DNA from: Ophthalmolycus amberensis
Taxonomy: Eukaryota > Chordata > Actinopteri > Perciformes > Zoarcidae
NCBI GenBank assembly: GCA_024529925.1
Contig: JAFEUB010000736.1
Coordinates: 873,501 to 937,500, forward strand
DNA: 64,000 nt
Direction: 5' to 3'
The translations under genes were made by a program, and so were the position numbers. The notes under the pieces were generated by a model. The model searched no databases. It worked only from the letters and a program-made list of their open reading frames with translations, and was not told the DNA's origin. Positions 40,046 to 53,000 of this stretch are shown here, in pieces (positions within the stretch are counted from its first letter, which is position 1; the number at the start of each line of letters is the position of its first letter).

Positions 40046-40548
40046 GTTTCCTGGGTTGTCCTAGTCCTCTGAAAGGAGAAATGAGAAGAGATAGTATGTT
40101 AATGCAGCCGGTTAAATATTAATGAAGCAACATTTATGGTGCCATATATCAGCTTTCACTTGATGGACAGCACTAAGATTGTGCATTGAAATAAAGAGTT
40201 TATGCAAAATGATTCCACTGATAAGATATGAGACCACAGTCCAAGTAAATGTCAATGTAAATCTGCAGTTACTTAACCTTTCCCAGCAGGCGTATAAACA
40301 AACAAGTGTGCACTGAAGAGTCATTTTACATCCTCAAAAGCAACAATAATCACATTTAAAACATGAGTATAAAGGCAAGTTAATTAGCTTGAGCTTTATA
40401 ACCACATTTAGTTGAAAATTCGGTCCCATCAAGCCCAAGCCGATTGTCCCCAGGTGATCGAAATCAAGTCCTGTTGCTGAGGTTCTGCAGGTTCCTGAAC
40501 CCCTCTGTCTGAAATCATTTAGTTACTGAAGAGTTTTACTTTTTTACC

Positions 40549-40690
40549 GTTTGTGAGATGCCTCTGTCTGTCTTGTGACTCCGGGTGTGAGTGGGGAAAG
40601 AACAAAGTTGAGCAGTGATATTTATCATTGACCAGACTTGAAAGCCACGCCCCCTTTACGGTCACTGCTCTTAGCCCCGCCCCCTGTGAA
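40549..40690 (-). promoter_or_regulatory. gapdh: gapdh promoter and noncoding exon 1
   Basis: In gene sense a TATA-like GATAAATATC lies at 40617-40626. Two GC boxes sit upstream: GGGGGCGTGG (near 40645-40654) and AGGGGGCGGGGC (near 40673-40684). A consensus donor CAAACG|GTAAAA at 40548/40547 would end a short noncoding exon, joined to the acceptor at 40069 (TCCTTTCAG) 23 bases before the ATG. This is inferred from motifs only. Confidence 0.65.
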
Positions 40691-43389
40691 CGTGAAGGTC
40701 GTCAGCCTGCACAGAGACATGCAAGCTGGGCCTCTGCAACTTGACTTCATGTGAGTGAAATATCCCAGAAGCTTCTTTCTCTTCATCTCATTTCTGCTAC
40801 TTGTAGGAGATCTGAAAAGTTCTGCTCAGATTGAAATCATTTCTGCAGAAGTTACAGTATCATTCAGGCGCTCCTGTGTTTCCTCCATTACTTTGAGAGG
40901 TCTGGATATAGATACTCAGATATTAATCTCCTCAGGTAGTGGACTGAAAAAAGAGAGGGATCCCTCACTGACCTTCTCAGTAAATACAGTCACACGAGGG
41001 ATCAAATCTCTGTCTTCCCGACTGTGACATTTAATGTCCAAAGACCATGACCCTTCACTTTCAGACGGTCTGTAGCGACTGATCATTCTCTGCCTCTCCA
41101 TCTCCTCAGCAGGAGTCACAAGTTGAGTCTTGGTTACTCAACATGAACACGTGATCATTACACATGTGCAGAGGATGCATCTTCAGACTGTTTGAGTCCA
41201 TGTCGGGTTATTTAGAAGCAACAAATAGAATCTGAATAAAAGTGCTGCTGTTAAGGTCTTGGTAAGTAAGTAAGTAAAATGTATTTATAAAGCGCTTTTC
41301 CCAAACAAAAGTCACAAAGTGCTTAACAGGGCATAAATTACAAGCATAAAAAACACAATGTGACCATAGGGACAATAATTTACATACACACAGAAAATAC
41401 AAAATTAAAACATGGTGTAAAAGCAGGTCTAGGACATGGCTTTGGTAATGTGTTCTGCAGCAAAATTAAATGTCTTCACTTCTATTCGTTGCCCACAGAA
41501 CATGACAAGGCCCGGGCATGTCAGAGTTTGTCTGGACTCTTTCGTCATGTCACAGAGTTGGCATTTGAAAAGAAAGCACTCCAGACGACGATGTGCAATG
41601 TTAAATTAGAATAAAGGCAATGTCTGTTTAAACCAGAAGGCCAGTCAAATTCAATCTTTTCGAAATATCCCCCTGGCTGCATACTGAGGCCTCACCAACA
41701 GGCAGTCCAGAAAGATAACTGAAACCTTACCCAGGGCATGGCATGTTGTCATAACAGCAGAGCATTAACATATCGAACTGGACCAAACATGACATTCAGT
41801 AACAAATGGTTTTTCACTTCAGCGGATCATGTGGTCCTGTTGTAACATTTAGCAGCAGGCTTAACAGAAGTGTAGATCTGCACCTAAACGGGACAGCGCT
41901 GGTGTGTTTTATGGCTGCGGTCCAGAGGTCCGGGCATAACTGAACTACCACAACCCGGTGGGAATGCCAGGCTTAGCCTCTGCTCTGCAGCTTAAGGTCA
42001 AAGAGGGGAAGTAAAGGTCAGGCCAAGATTAGACGTGGGCTGACGAGTCGACACTTGTCCGTTTCATACTCTCAGTACTGTAAATGCTGCCTCATGATTC
42101 ACATGTTCTTTCTTGATCACAACTTCCAATCTCTACTCGCAGGAAAGTGAGCGGCTGTGGAATAAAGTATTTGGGCATTTGTATTTTTTTACAGCAGCAT
42201 TTATGTAAATTTGGGTTATTTCTCAACATAAAAGTTCCACTCTGGTTAACGTAATCAGTAAGTGCAGTAACAACAAAATGTATGGATCACAGTGATCTAT
42301 GCACAAGTCTCTTGAACTGGATTTATACGGCTTGTTTCCTGAACTTAAGTCCAGTGTAAAGTCCAGAGGGCAGCTGTGTGTGGTGAGGAACAAATAAACA
42401 CACGGTGGAATGAGACTGCCACCTAGCGTCGCAACGGAAATCTCCATCTATTTAATATCACCTTCAAAAATCAACTCAAATACCAGAATGAATAAGTAAT
42501 ATACCGACTATATATATAAGGTGCAAGCTATGTAGCATATCGTGGAAGGAAATAGGAGAAAATAAACGACTTTTACTCGTAGTTCACTCTTGACCATCGA
42601 AACAGCAGAAACAGTCTCACCTCAAAGTCAATTTAGTTGCAGTTCTGAAGCTTTCAGTCACATCGCATGATCTTCATCTCCAGATAGCGTCTGATCAGCT
42701 GTCATGAGAATTGTTGGATTCAGTTTTTTTCTGAGACTGAATTTTTTTTAAATGGCACAAGGATTAGTAATTGAGATCATGTGATCAGATCATGTGCTCC
42801 AGTTACTAAATGGACCTCGAGGTGGAGATTGTTTTTACTAGTCAAAGTAGAAAGTCTTGGTTTGATCCTTTCAACATGGACTTTGTGAATTGCCTCGAAG
42901 TTTAAAATAATTCATGTCTGGTTCTGAACACATTGCTGGTACAAAGGCCGCCAAAATGTACAATTGCATCATATTTATGCACATATATAATTCATACATA
43001 TCGGTTGGAACATTATACGAGATTATCCGCAAACATATTTATTTCCGTTTCCCTGTAGAATGATTCAAGATTTTTGCCCCGGGAAATTGTCTGTAATGCC
43101 AGAGTAGAACCTGAAGGCAGCAGAGGATCTCACATACAATAATTAAGATTGGCTACCCAATCCCATACTCCAGACTGACGCAGGAAGAAATGTAACTTCC
43201 TCGGACAGCCATTGGAAGATTTGACAAAGTATCAAGAGTTCAAAAATAAATATGTCAGCAGAATTTTAAGCTGCACTTTGAAGGACAAATTGAGATGACG
43301 TGTGCCAATAGGGCGCCAACAAACCGTGATTTTGATGTGGAAGAGAATTTCTGTGAGCAAAAACCAGAAAACCAGAAATGTCAAATCCA
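40691..43389. other. Spacer between gapdh promoter and natriuretic peptide gene
   Basis: About 2.7 kb. Contains an L2-like repeat tail (41267-41345) and otherwise AT-rich sequence. No coding exon is recognised; a tandem stretch of small ORFs near 40755-41119 on both strands has no support. Confidence 0.55.
41267..41345 (-). repeat. LINE L2-like 3' tail
   Basis: In minus-strand sense it reads TTAAGCACTTTGTGACTTTT, GAAAAGCGCTTTATAAATAC, then a (CTTA)n end, the typical 3' terminus of fish L2-type LINEs and dependent SINEs. Only the tail is evident. Confidence 0.65.
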
Positions 43390-43395
43390 TTTATT
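43390..43395 (-). promoter_or_regulatory. Natriuretic peptide gene poly(A) signal
   Basis: TTTATT on the plus strand, AATAAA in gene sense, about 475 bases past the stop codon at 43868. Confidence 0.55.
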
Positions 43396-43867
43396 CATGC
43401 AAATCATAAGAAAACAAAAAGGAATCACAGGTGCAAACATATTTTAACATCTACCTCCATTACACCTGATTTTACACACACTCCCCATCCATAGATGTAA
43501 CAATCGTCTAATCACATTTACTGTACGAAGACAAATCCTAGAAATACATAAAGTGCCAATTTACCTAAAAAGAAGCCCATCAATCAAAGATGATCATTTG
43601 ATGTGAATACAGCTCACACAATGTTCTAATAGTCATTTTAATACTTTCACATGGAATAAACTACAGCTGCTGTTAATACAGCCACAATAGTGTGACGCAT
43701 CTGATCTACGCTGGATGAAACCACATTAGCAAAGCTGCAAGTTTACAGCACACTACACGTAGCCTACACACACGTAAACATCCTTCAGTGCACGTGAACA
43801 TCTTTGCATGTGTGTTTTTCCTTATTGTACTCTAAGAAGGATGCCATCAGTCTTTATTTTCTCTCCA

Positions 43868-44498
43868 CTAACAGCCCAGTCCGCTCATGGACCCGATCCG
43901 ATCCAGTTTCAGCCCAAAGCATCCTCGGTTCCATCCCCTCCGTGACCGGTCCGGTTCTGCTCGCTTCTGATTGGCCACAGCCCCCTTCAGCAGGCGCAGC
44001 CAGGGGCTCTCAGCCTGCGTTTGTGCATCAGCCCATTTGGGGTACTCGGCCGCTTTGACCCCCGAGGACAAGGTGGACTGCTCCTCTGGTGGGCTGTTCA
44101 ACAGGTTCTCCAGGTCGTCCAGAGTCAAAAGGTCATTGTAGCGTTCCAGAAACTGCTCCATAAACTACAGAGGAGGGGAAAAAAAAAAGAGGAAATTGAA
44201 TTGTCAGCGAGTGTACGGGGGAGAATAATTCAATCAGTGATACATTTCATTACGCTTTCCTCTTATTCTTTCCTGCTCTCCCGCCCTTCCTTCTGCACTA
44301 TTCTCTTATATCCGCCATCCACTCTGAATTCTCCTCAATCCTCTCTTTTCTTCTTTTTCTATCCTCCCGGCTCCCCCTCCTCCTCCCCCTCCTCCCTACC
44401 TGCACAGCATCAGGAGGAGGGTGCAGAGCGCGAGCCTCCGTGATCTCCAGAGGTGTCAGGAGGAGCAGAGTGGCACAAAGCAGCACAGGGCACAGCAT
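43868..44498 (-). CDS. nppc-like: C-type natriuretic peptide precursor, 2 coding exons
   Basis: Secreted hormone precursor; CNP peptides act on guanylyl cyclase-type natriuretic peptide receptors. Exons: 44400-44498 (33 codons) and 43868-44164 (98 codons plus stop), giving 131 aa, a normal CNP prohormone length. The signal peptide is MLCPVLLCATLLLLTPLEIT. The propeptide contains FLERYNDLLTLDDLENLL. A dibasic/furin-like RSRR is followed by GWNRG and the 17-residue ring CFGLKLDRIGSMSGLGC closing on the last codon; the absence of a C-terminal extension separates CNP from ANP, BNP and VNP. An acceptor at about 44550 (TTTTCTTTGCAG) suggests a noncoding first exon. Fish have several CNP paralogues; the location in the 12p13/1p36 paralogon suggests CNP-1, but this is inference. 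Confidence 0.93.
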
Positions 44499-46836
44499 GG
44501 CAGCAGAGTTGACGGACAGGAAAAACTGGAGCAGGACTGAAAATACACTGCAAAGAAAAGATGAAGAAATGAACGAAAATCACTCACGCAGACAAACACA
44601 GAAATACATAAAATAATAGTTTTGACGATAGTTGCACATATCAGGATTTAAGAACATTTTTTTATGTATTCTTATATTTAACAGGGTCCATACAGACAAA
44701 TATTATATACAAATAAGCAATGCAACAGTTGTGATGCATTTAGGGCGTCTAGCAGGAGCCAATTTGCAGCCCCGTTCCTGGTCTAGATTAAAACAGCCAA
44801 ACAAATAGAGTAGACCAAACAGTATCAAAGTCCATTTATTATACATCACAACTATAAAAAAAAGTTTCTCTATTCAACAGAAATACTTTTTGCTATCAAA
44901 AACATTAATTCGGTGACAATCCTTGAAAAAAATAAAGGATTTAATATTTCTTACAGTAACCTGTTGAGAATAATGTACGACACACATTTGAGAGACACGT
45001 TTGATTTCCTTACTTTATAATTATAGGTTGCAGGTTGAATTGTAGAAATGCGTTTTCTACACAATTTGTAGTATGCTTAAAAAACATAAAACAAAAAAGG
45101 ACTTTTATAAAGAATATAAAAAATACAACATATCTAACCATTAAAGAACATTTTAGTGTGCTCACCCGTTTGGTTTCTCTTGGAGTTCTTGGCGTCTTCT
45201 TATGCTCTCACAGACTCTTCTCCATCTCTCTGGTCCTCGGTCTGTCGGTTACCTCTCACTTGTTGGCACCTGCAGGGAGCATCACCATCTCACTCTGTTG
45301 ACTCCTCCTCGCTCTGTGATGGAAACGAAAGGAGGATTTTTCTTCCTCGTGCGTCTGTCCTCTTGGCAGAAGCTGAATGTTGGGGCATCAGCTGGGCTGC
45401 TGCAGCGGTTTTGTAGAGCAAGAGACGACCCCCCCCTTCCTCCTCATCTCTTTGGAGTGATGTCATAGCCTTGGAGAGAGTGATTGTCATTGCCAAGGTG
45501 ACCGTGTACTCTGTACGCCGAACTGTGCTGCACAAAGCGAGGTCAGAGGGCAACAGCCAGCTAATGCCTCATCAATGCGATATGAACTAGGAAGGATTCA
45601 CGTGTTTTACGTCAGCACATGATCTGAATTATACATTTCCTGTTTGTATCAATGTTCCACATGCACATCAGCCTCCCCCTCTCTCCCCTTTGTCTCCGGG
45701 AGTCTTTCCCAGCATGCCTCTCTCTGTTGGGTCAGTTACAGTCCTGTCATTGCCATCTGCTCCCTGTACCCCCTGCCGCCAAATTACAACACTAGGAGCT
45801 GCACAATCCAACACACCGCCCTCAAAGTTCAGCAGCCTCTGATTATTTCAAGTAAATAAATCCCCAGCAGTCACAAATGAACATCAGATACTGGACACTG
45901 CAATCAGGGAAGATTCTTGGAGGCAAATGTTTGATGTTTTCACACCTGCACAAACAAGTTTCAGCTTTGCAAAGCATTAGATAGTTATAAACGGGGCAAA
46001 ATTACTTTACAATTTCACTACGCTTAGCTCCCACTGAATACATTTAACTCAAATTTGTCCTCTGATAAAACCTAAGTGGTGCTGCTATCACACTGTTAGC
46101 CTGTTGTTGGCAAGTGTCTTTACATAACGCATCAATCACACATACAGAAATGCACCCCTCATCTTTTCGGAGAGGACAACGTGTGGGAGAGGGAGTAGGC
46201 GAAAAGGAGAGATTAGCAATGAGGGGAGGGAGGAGGGTTAAACTACCGTGCATGTGAAGAGAGGAGCGCTGTGAGAGGAAAAGTAGGCAACGGAGAGTAG
46301 GAGGAGGATGGGAGGGAGGAAAGCACCAGCAGAGAGCGGAGGGAGACCTACAAAAGAGATTGATTACGAGAACAGAGGCGGCCAACGAGGCAACAGCAAA
46401 TGTGTCAGACAGAATAAGAGGGGGGGGGGGGGGGGGGGACATTATTGTAAATAAACATGCAGCTACACTCAATGGTGAGGAGAGCTACATTGTTTCTCGT
46501 CTGCTAAAGACTGAAATCAGATATGAAGGATCATGCTGTAAGAAAAGGGAAAGAAATTCGAGGAAAATGAAGTGGAGCAGCATGTGGGGTAGTAACACTG
46601 TCCGGGCAAGCTGTGACAACCCATTAAACACCGCTGTCCAAACACATGATACAAGCAGACATTCAATGCCGCTTGTAATGATGGCGTAAATTTACTTGAC
46701 ATAACCCAGCGGACACCCAAACCCTTCACACGTTTCTTTGTGTCAGCCTCTGGAGGTTTGTTCAGCACGCAGAGGCCGCTGAGTGACGCAGCTCACAATG
46801 AGACAGACAACCGCGTGAGTTCTTATCAAAACCAGC
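44499..46836. other. Spacer between natriuretic peptide gene and ncapd2 3' end
   Basis: About 2.3 kb containing the 5' flank of the natriuretic peptide gene, a CT/GA-rich stretch (45640-45780 and 46190-46350) and a homopolymer G run (46421-46438). No recognised coding exon. Confidence 0.55.
46421..46438. repeat. Poly-G tract
   Basis: Run of about 18 G residues after AGAATAAGA in the spacer; length in reads or assemblies is likely unstable. Confidence 0.9.
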
Positions 46837-46842
46837 TTTATT
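46837..46842 (-). promoter_or_regulatory. ncapd2: ncapd2 poly(A) signal
   Basis: TTTATT on the plus strand, AATAAA in gene sense, about 190 bases after the ncapd2 stop at 47035. Confidence 0.65.
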
Positions 46843-47034
46843 GAAACACATCTCGATTCTATGCGATTAGATACGTCGTCACTACTTTAGATTGGTGCCA
46901 AGTACCAATATCTTAAAAAAAAAAAAGGTACAAAAAGATTTTAATAAGACAAAATGCAATAAACAGTTACAAATGTAAAACATAATTTCAGATAAAAGGA
47001 AGCGACAGAAAGACAAAACAAAGAAGAAGACAGA

Positions 47035-50000
47035 TCAGTTTCTGAGGCGAGCTCGTCGAGATGTGCGGGCGATGGGCGTCGTCACTTTAGGGGTCTCACT
47101 CTCCGCCATTACAGCATCTGATGAAGATGTACATGAAGATTAGAAATAGATGAAGCAGTCATGGAAAACATCTTTGTTCAGGAATAGTTTGAGCATTTTA
47201 ACAGAAAGTATTTCAATGAATCCTAAAGATGTAATGAGGAGAATACGCAAAGAAAATCTTCCCTCGATATAAACACTATTCAAAGTCATGTACTCGCCAC
47301 TTTATCTCGATCCCAATGTGATTCGTAGATTGATTTAATCCTTTAAAGCCATTACAGAAATCCCCAGATCTTGGATTAGTGCTGCAGCAATGCACAGCTC
47401 CCTTTTAGAAGCTGCCGTCCTAAATCCTCTTAGACGCCTCGTGTGGTTCAGCCCAGTGCGCCAAACACTCTGAACTTTGTTGTATTGATCTAAAGTAGAT
47501 CACTGACTTCTGCCAAAATACTCAAGTCCATTCTACGCATAAGACCAACAGCAGAAACGACTACCGTAGTCGATTGGGAGAGAAAATGTGCGGCTATTTT
47601 GATAATCAATTATTTATTTCTAAATTTGATTTTCTAAATGAGTGTGTTGCTTCTCTACATCTTGTGTGATTGTAACTGAATATCTTTGAGTTTGGACGGA
47701 TGGTCAGACAAAATGAATGAGAATTTAATTGGAAGAAGAATCCTTAAAGCTATTTTCACTATGAATGATTCCACTTATGGATTAATGAAGTGGCTGCACT
47801 CACCCTCTTCATCATCCTCCTCCTCCTCCTCCTCCTCCTCCTCACTGCTGAAGGTGATCACGGGTTTCTTGGACTTGCGAGATTTCTGAGGCGTCACAAA
47901 ACTGTCATCGCCGCAGCCAGAAACTGATGGCTTTGCTTGACCTGTAACTAAAATCAGAAAATGTTTTTGTCAGAGATTCTTTCTTCATGTTGTTTCTATC
48001 TGCACACAACAGGAACCCTGAATTAAACTCTATGACCACCGACCTCTCTTCGTCCTCGCTCGGCCTCTGGTGGTCAGAGGTGTACGTGTGACCGTCTTCT
48101 CAGAGGATCCTCCTCCTTTTGGGTTCTCCTCTTCCATCTCAGGACTCTCCACATTCTCCAGCCCCCGCGTGTGAACCGCCGTCAGACGCTTCTCAAACTC
48201 ATCTACCTGGGCCTGGGGACACAAAGTGGCCGTCAGTAAACACAAAGATCGCATCAAAATCAATTTAATAAAAAAGAATCTCCTTTTATGCAGCACCTTG
48301 AACTGGACTTTGGCTCCACGGCGGAGCTTGGCGGTGATGGACAGCAGAGGCTGGTAGACTCCAGGCTCCGTTAACTTGTCGCTGTAACACTCCCAGCATT
48401 CCTGCAGCCTCTTAAAACCGCGCTCACACATGGACAGCAGAGACAGAGACAGGGCCAAGTCGCACCACTGACGCTCCGTCCTGAGAGGGGACGCAGAACG
48501 AGAGTCGGAGGAATTAAGAGACGAAACCTGATCACGAACTATGTGAAACGCATAACAATTCTAGCTCCTCAACATAAGAACTCATTATTCATGAATGCGG
48601 CTTTGCCCTGACATTTGGACCAAATCTTATTTTCCGGGAACCTCTCGTATCTAAATTCATTTTGCCATTGTGTAATAGAAAACGTCCTTCCTTAGAGTAT
48701 GGGTGAAGCATGAGTCAGAGGCAGACTGCAGACTGGCCCGACTAATGGGTCCGTATACAATCCCAAACCATACGGGAAGAATGAGTGAATACAATGTCAG
48801 AGTGGAGGTGAACGGCTCCGTGAAGGAAAGATACGTTTATTGGTAAAGCACCGTTGGGCAAATCAAAGTGATTTCTGCTTTTGCACAAAAGGAATAAAAC
48901 AAAATACAACATAAGATTAAAAAAAAAAAAAACAGCGCAAGATATGAATAAATAAGGTTAAAGGACAAAAATCAATTCATGTATGATTCCAAATACCGGT
49001 ACTCTGAATTGAGTCACAACTTCTTTTCACAAAAGAACCTAGATATCGGCCAGTAATCCTTCACAACAAAGGATTCATTAAAATGCTGACCTCATGTATA
49101 ATAAAAAACCGGGGTGTTAAAAGTCTTCATTGCAAACTTAAAGTACCGTATTTTGTGAAGGGCTGAAGATTGAAATGTAAGAATTATTTGATTGCCACTA
49201 GTTATAAAGTGTGAAGATAAAGTGTGTTGGTGGGCACAACTGTACGAGGCAGTCGGTCCATGCCCAGTGAGAGAAAGAGGAATTAGAAGTGGGGCAATGA
49301 CCCTCTGTCATTCCTGAACATGTCGTGCTTTAATGGTTGATCTCTCTTCCCACACTGAAAAACACTCATTACTCACGCAGCCACCCCTGCATTTTACACA
49401 AATTAAATACTTCAAGGCAGAATCAGAAGTGAGGGAAACAAAGGAAATAAATAAATAAAACAGCAGGTGAGAGGTGTGGAGATGTACTCACTTGGCAGTC
49501 CTAAAGCGCTGGCACAGTTTCTCTACGAGAGACTCGGTCTGCCTTTCCTTGGTGATGTAGGAGAACAACTGTCTGAAAACACACAGGCAACACAATACAG
49601 CATCTAAACAAAAACAGCCCAAAATAGCAAAGCTGTCAACTTTCCCCTCGAAAGCTTCTTAGACAAGTCACGAACTCTTTCCCGGGCCTGCCGAGTGCTG
49701 CTCAGAACGGTCAAATCCTCAGTGGACGAATGCAGCAAAGGGGACGAGACGGACACCGAAAGAACATGAAACTCACTTCATGATGGTGTTGAAGTCCTCC
49801 GAGGTCATGCCTCTCTCTGGGTCAGACAGGCGGCTGATGATATCTGGGAGCAGGTTGTAGATGGCATTGTCCTGATGGGCAACACCAAGAGTTAAAAACC
49901 TTCCCAATTATTCAGGCACCATTAAAAGTTATGGATGTGTGTGCGCGTGTGTACGCGTACCTTGGAGGCCAGCTCGTTGAAGAAGTTCAGGGCCAGGCTG

Positions 50001-53000
50001 GCGATATGAGCTTCTGGGTCAATTAGCAGCACGGCCACTTCGCTGACTTGGCCTTTCACCTTCAGCACATCTTTAAGCACCAACTGAGTCAGAACTGTCA
50101 CAGCCGTCTGCCTCACTGAAGGAACCTCGTCACTGAGCCTAGAGGAGACGAGGACGTGAAATCACTGGACGATTCATTTTCTACAGCTTCGGTCCCGATG
50201 ATGGTGCGAGACCTATTTTCCTCAATCAGCTGCTTACTGTGTCAGTGTGTTTGGGGGCTTTAAGGCATCATCAAAGACGTTACACGTCATCACTCCAAAA
50301 CACACATTTTAACTTGTATGGCTGAGAAGAAATAAACATCAACAGTCATTAGGATACATCCTCTGGGAAACATGAATGTCTGGACAATATTTGCCAATCC
50401 ATCCGGAGGATGTTGAAATTTTTAACTGGTTCAGTGACATTTTGTGGCAGGAAAGGGAAATTCAGGGTCATCAAAGTCAGTGTGTATCAGCCTCGGGGCA
50501 CCATGAATGTCTAACCATTCAATCATTGAGATATTTCAGTCTGGACCAACGCTGTGGGAGGAGACAAAACATAAATAAATCCTAATAAAGCCCAATTTAG
50601 ATTCACTCTCACCCAAAACCACGGAACAAAGAAACTCATTAACCGTTTCTCGTTCGTGACAGAGAGCAGGACTCCTGGCAGAGCATCAGACACTTGAACA
50701 TGGAAATTCCACAAGCCAATGGAAGGAGCTTGCAACTGCGACGAAGCGGGGTAATTAACTCTTAATACGCTTATCAGGAGGCTCCAGGGGAGCAGCTCAG
50801 AAAACAGTGGAGGTGCCGTGTGTGGGAGACAATTAGGGAACGCCATGCAACGCTTATCAGGTAAAAAACACGAGGGCAATGAGGCCTTATAAATGAACAG
50901 TGTTTTACACATTCAAAACAAGTCGGCGTGAGCATTATCAACCATTATAATTAAAACTGCACTTCATCAAACTGAGAAACTGCAGCTTTTAAGTTGGCTA
51001 TAAGGAAACAAGGTAGAGAGCAGCAAGTGTTTGTAACATGAAAGCGTACCTACAGGCTAAAACCAAGTAGAACCTTTGACTTCACCCGAAATTATTCCCT
51101 TCTGCTCACCCAACCGCTCTGTGTAATTACAACACACTAGTAATTAAGTTGCTCGTTGTCTAAAAGTACCCTCGCCTGAGGCGGTCAGAGGCTCCTCCCC
51201 AGTTCACGTGTGGGGGTGGGTTCAGGAGACAAAACGTATCATTTGGTGTTGGCGAACACAGATCTAAAAAGTTAGTGTCTCCCATTAAAAGAAAAAAGTT
51301 GTGATGGGAACAGTAAACTTTTCCCATCATGTGGCTCAGTGGAGCACAGTGACAGCAGCGGCTGAGAGGAACAACACACTGAGACGTGGTGGTGCGATCC
51401 GGATGAAGTGTACAAGCTGAGGGGGGGGGGGGGCACTCACAGTACACCCACTCAGCTGAGCCATCAGGCGTAGCCTATCCTTATGTTGGGTGAACAAAAA
51501 CAACAAGCGAACCTGGGGATATTGTGATGATGTCCATCTAATTGGAAGATTAGTCGATTAGTGTGATGAGCTGCTCCTGTGACAAATTAATTTTAAAAAG
51601 GTCGACTCCATCCGCGTTCTTTTCCAGATTTTCAAATGAAAACAGCCACTCAGTGACGTAGGTTACCAAAGTAAGCTAATCAATAAAGTTATCAATGATG
51701 TGAATAATAGCTGAGTCAACGTTAGCTGTGCTAAGTTTGGAGATAACTTCTAGTTACTGTAGGAGATACACCATCTATAGTCCATATGTACTACAACGTC
51801 ATAATGTTGAAACAGACATCATGGTAAACGTTTTTAGAAGGGTTTGGGGGGGAAAATAGCATTTAGACACTAAAAAACATGATGTACTTCATCAAAATGT
51901 GAACGTTTGGATTTCAACACCACTGGGAAGCTACAGAATGACAGAACCCTAATAATAGACCACCCATCCTGTAATTGAACTCGTCATTACCTGGTATAGA
52001 GATTGTGAGTCCAGGGCTCCAAAATGTTTGGAAAGCGGACGGTGAGATCTCCCAGGGCTATCATGCCATTGGCCCTGACCACAGGGAGAGCAGAGCGCTC
52101 CAGCACGGTAAACATGAGACGGATGTTTTCTTCACACACCGACGGGCTGATAGAAGAGAAAGAAATCACAGGCATTAAAGGTTACTTCAACAAGTCAGGT
52201 CAGTTTGTTTAGAGGAAAAGTTCTGAAGAAAAGTCATATATTTAGGGTTGCAACCTACTAATATTTCCATCACTCTTAAGAGTTTATTAAGTGGTCATTG
52301 TTTGCTCTACAACAGTGATACATTTCCCAAACTTGACATGCAAACAGTTCTACAATAAATCCTACTTTGACAAAGGTTATAATGTTCATGTGAACTGTCC
52401 CGCCTTGCACAGAGCAGCGAACGGGCAATATGTTTTTACCTTATCATCATGTACTGAGAGAGCGCCAGACAGGCAGCAGTGGTGAGCTGTGGGTGGGAGT
52501 AGCGTCCTGGGGAGCTGCAGACTCTCACCAGCAGGGGAAGGAACGCAGACAGCAGGTTCTCCTCTAGACAGACAAGATGTTTAATAGATGAAAAATCTAT
52601 GTGAACAACCATGAAAATATTTGGCACAACTAAGTGATTTATTATGAATATACAATTGAATTTTAATTCCATAGCTCCATATGCTGTCAATTCTAGTTCT
52701 GAGAGAGAACATTGCCATGTGTGCATCTCCAGCTGAGGTCTTTCTCACCAGCGAGTAATTCAGTCTCGCAGATCTTTCTGATGAGTTCAGCCTCCGTATC
52801 TTCAGCAGAGGCACCCATCATCCCCAGCTCCTCCTCCATAGCGCTCTCATTGGCTGCTTGCTGTTGGAAAAACCGAAGAGAGCTTTAACAAACAGACATC
52901 TCCCACGATGACTTGTAGGAATATGTTGAGAGAGAGAAGGGGCCGAGTTGAAGCACACTGCTGATGGTGCAGTCATTCGAATTTCGGTCTCACTGCAGCT

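Noticed and set aside
44021..44443. 140-codon plus-strand ORF across the natriuretic peptide gene
   Set aside because: Antisense to the CNP exons and a CT-rich intron; low-complexity Ser/Pro sequence.
46421..46438. Poly-G run as a possible G-quadruplex regulatory element
   Set aside because: A homopolymer in a spacer with no promoter nearby and likely uncertain length; too little support.
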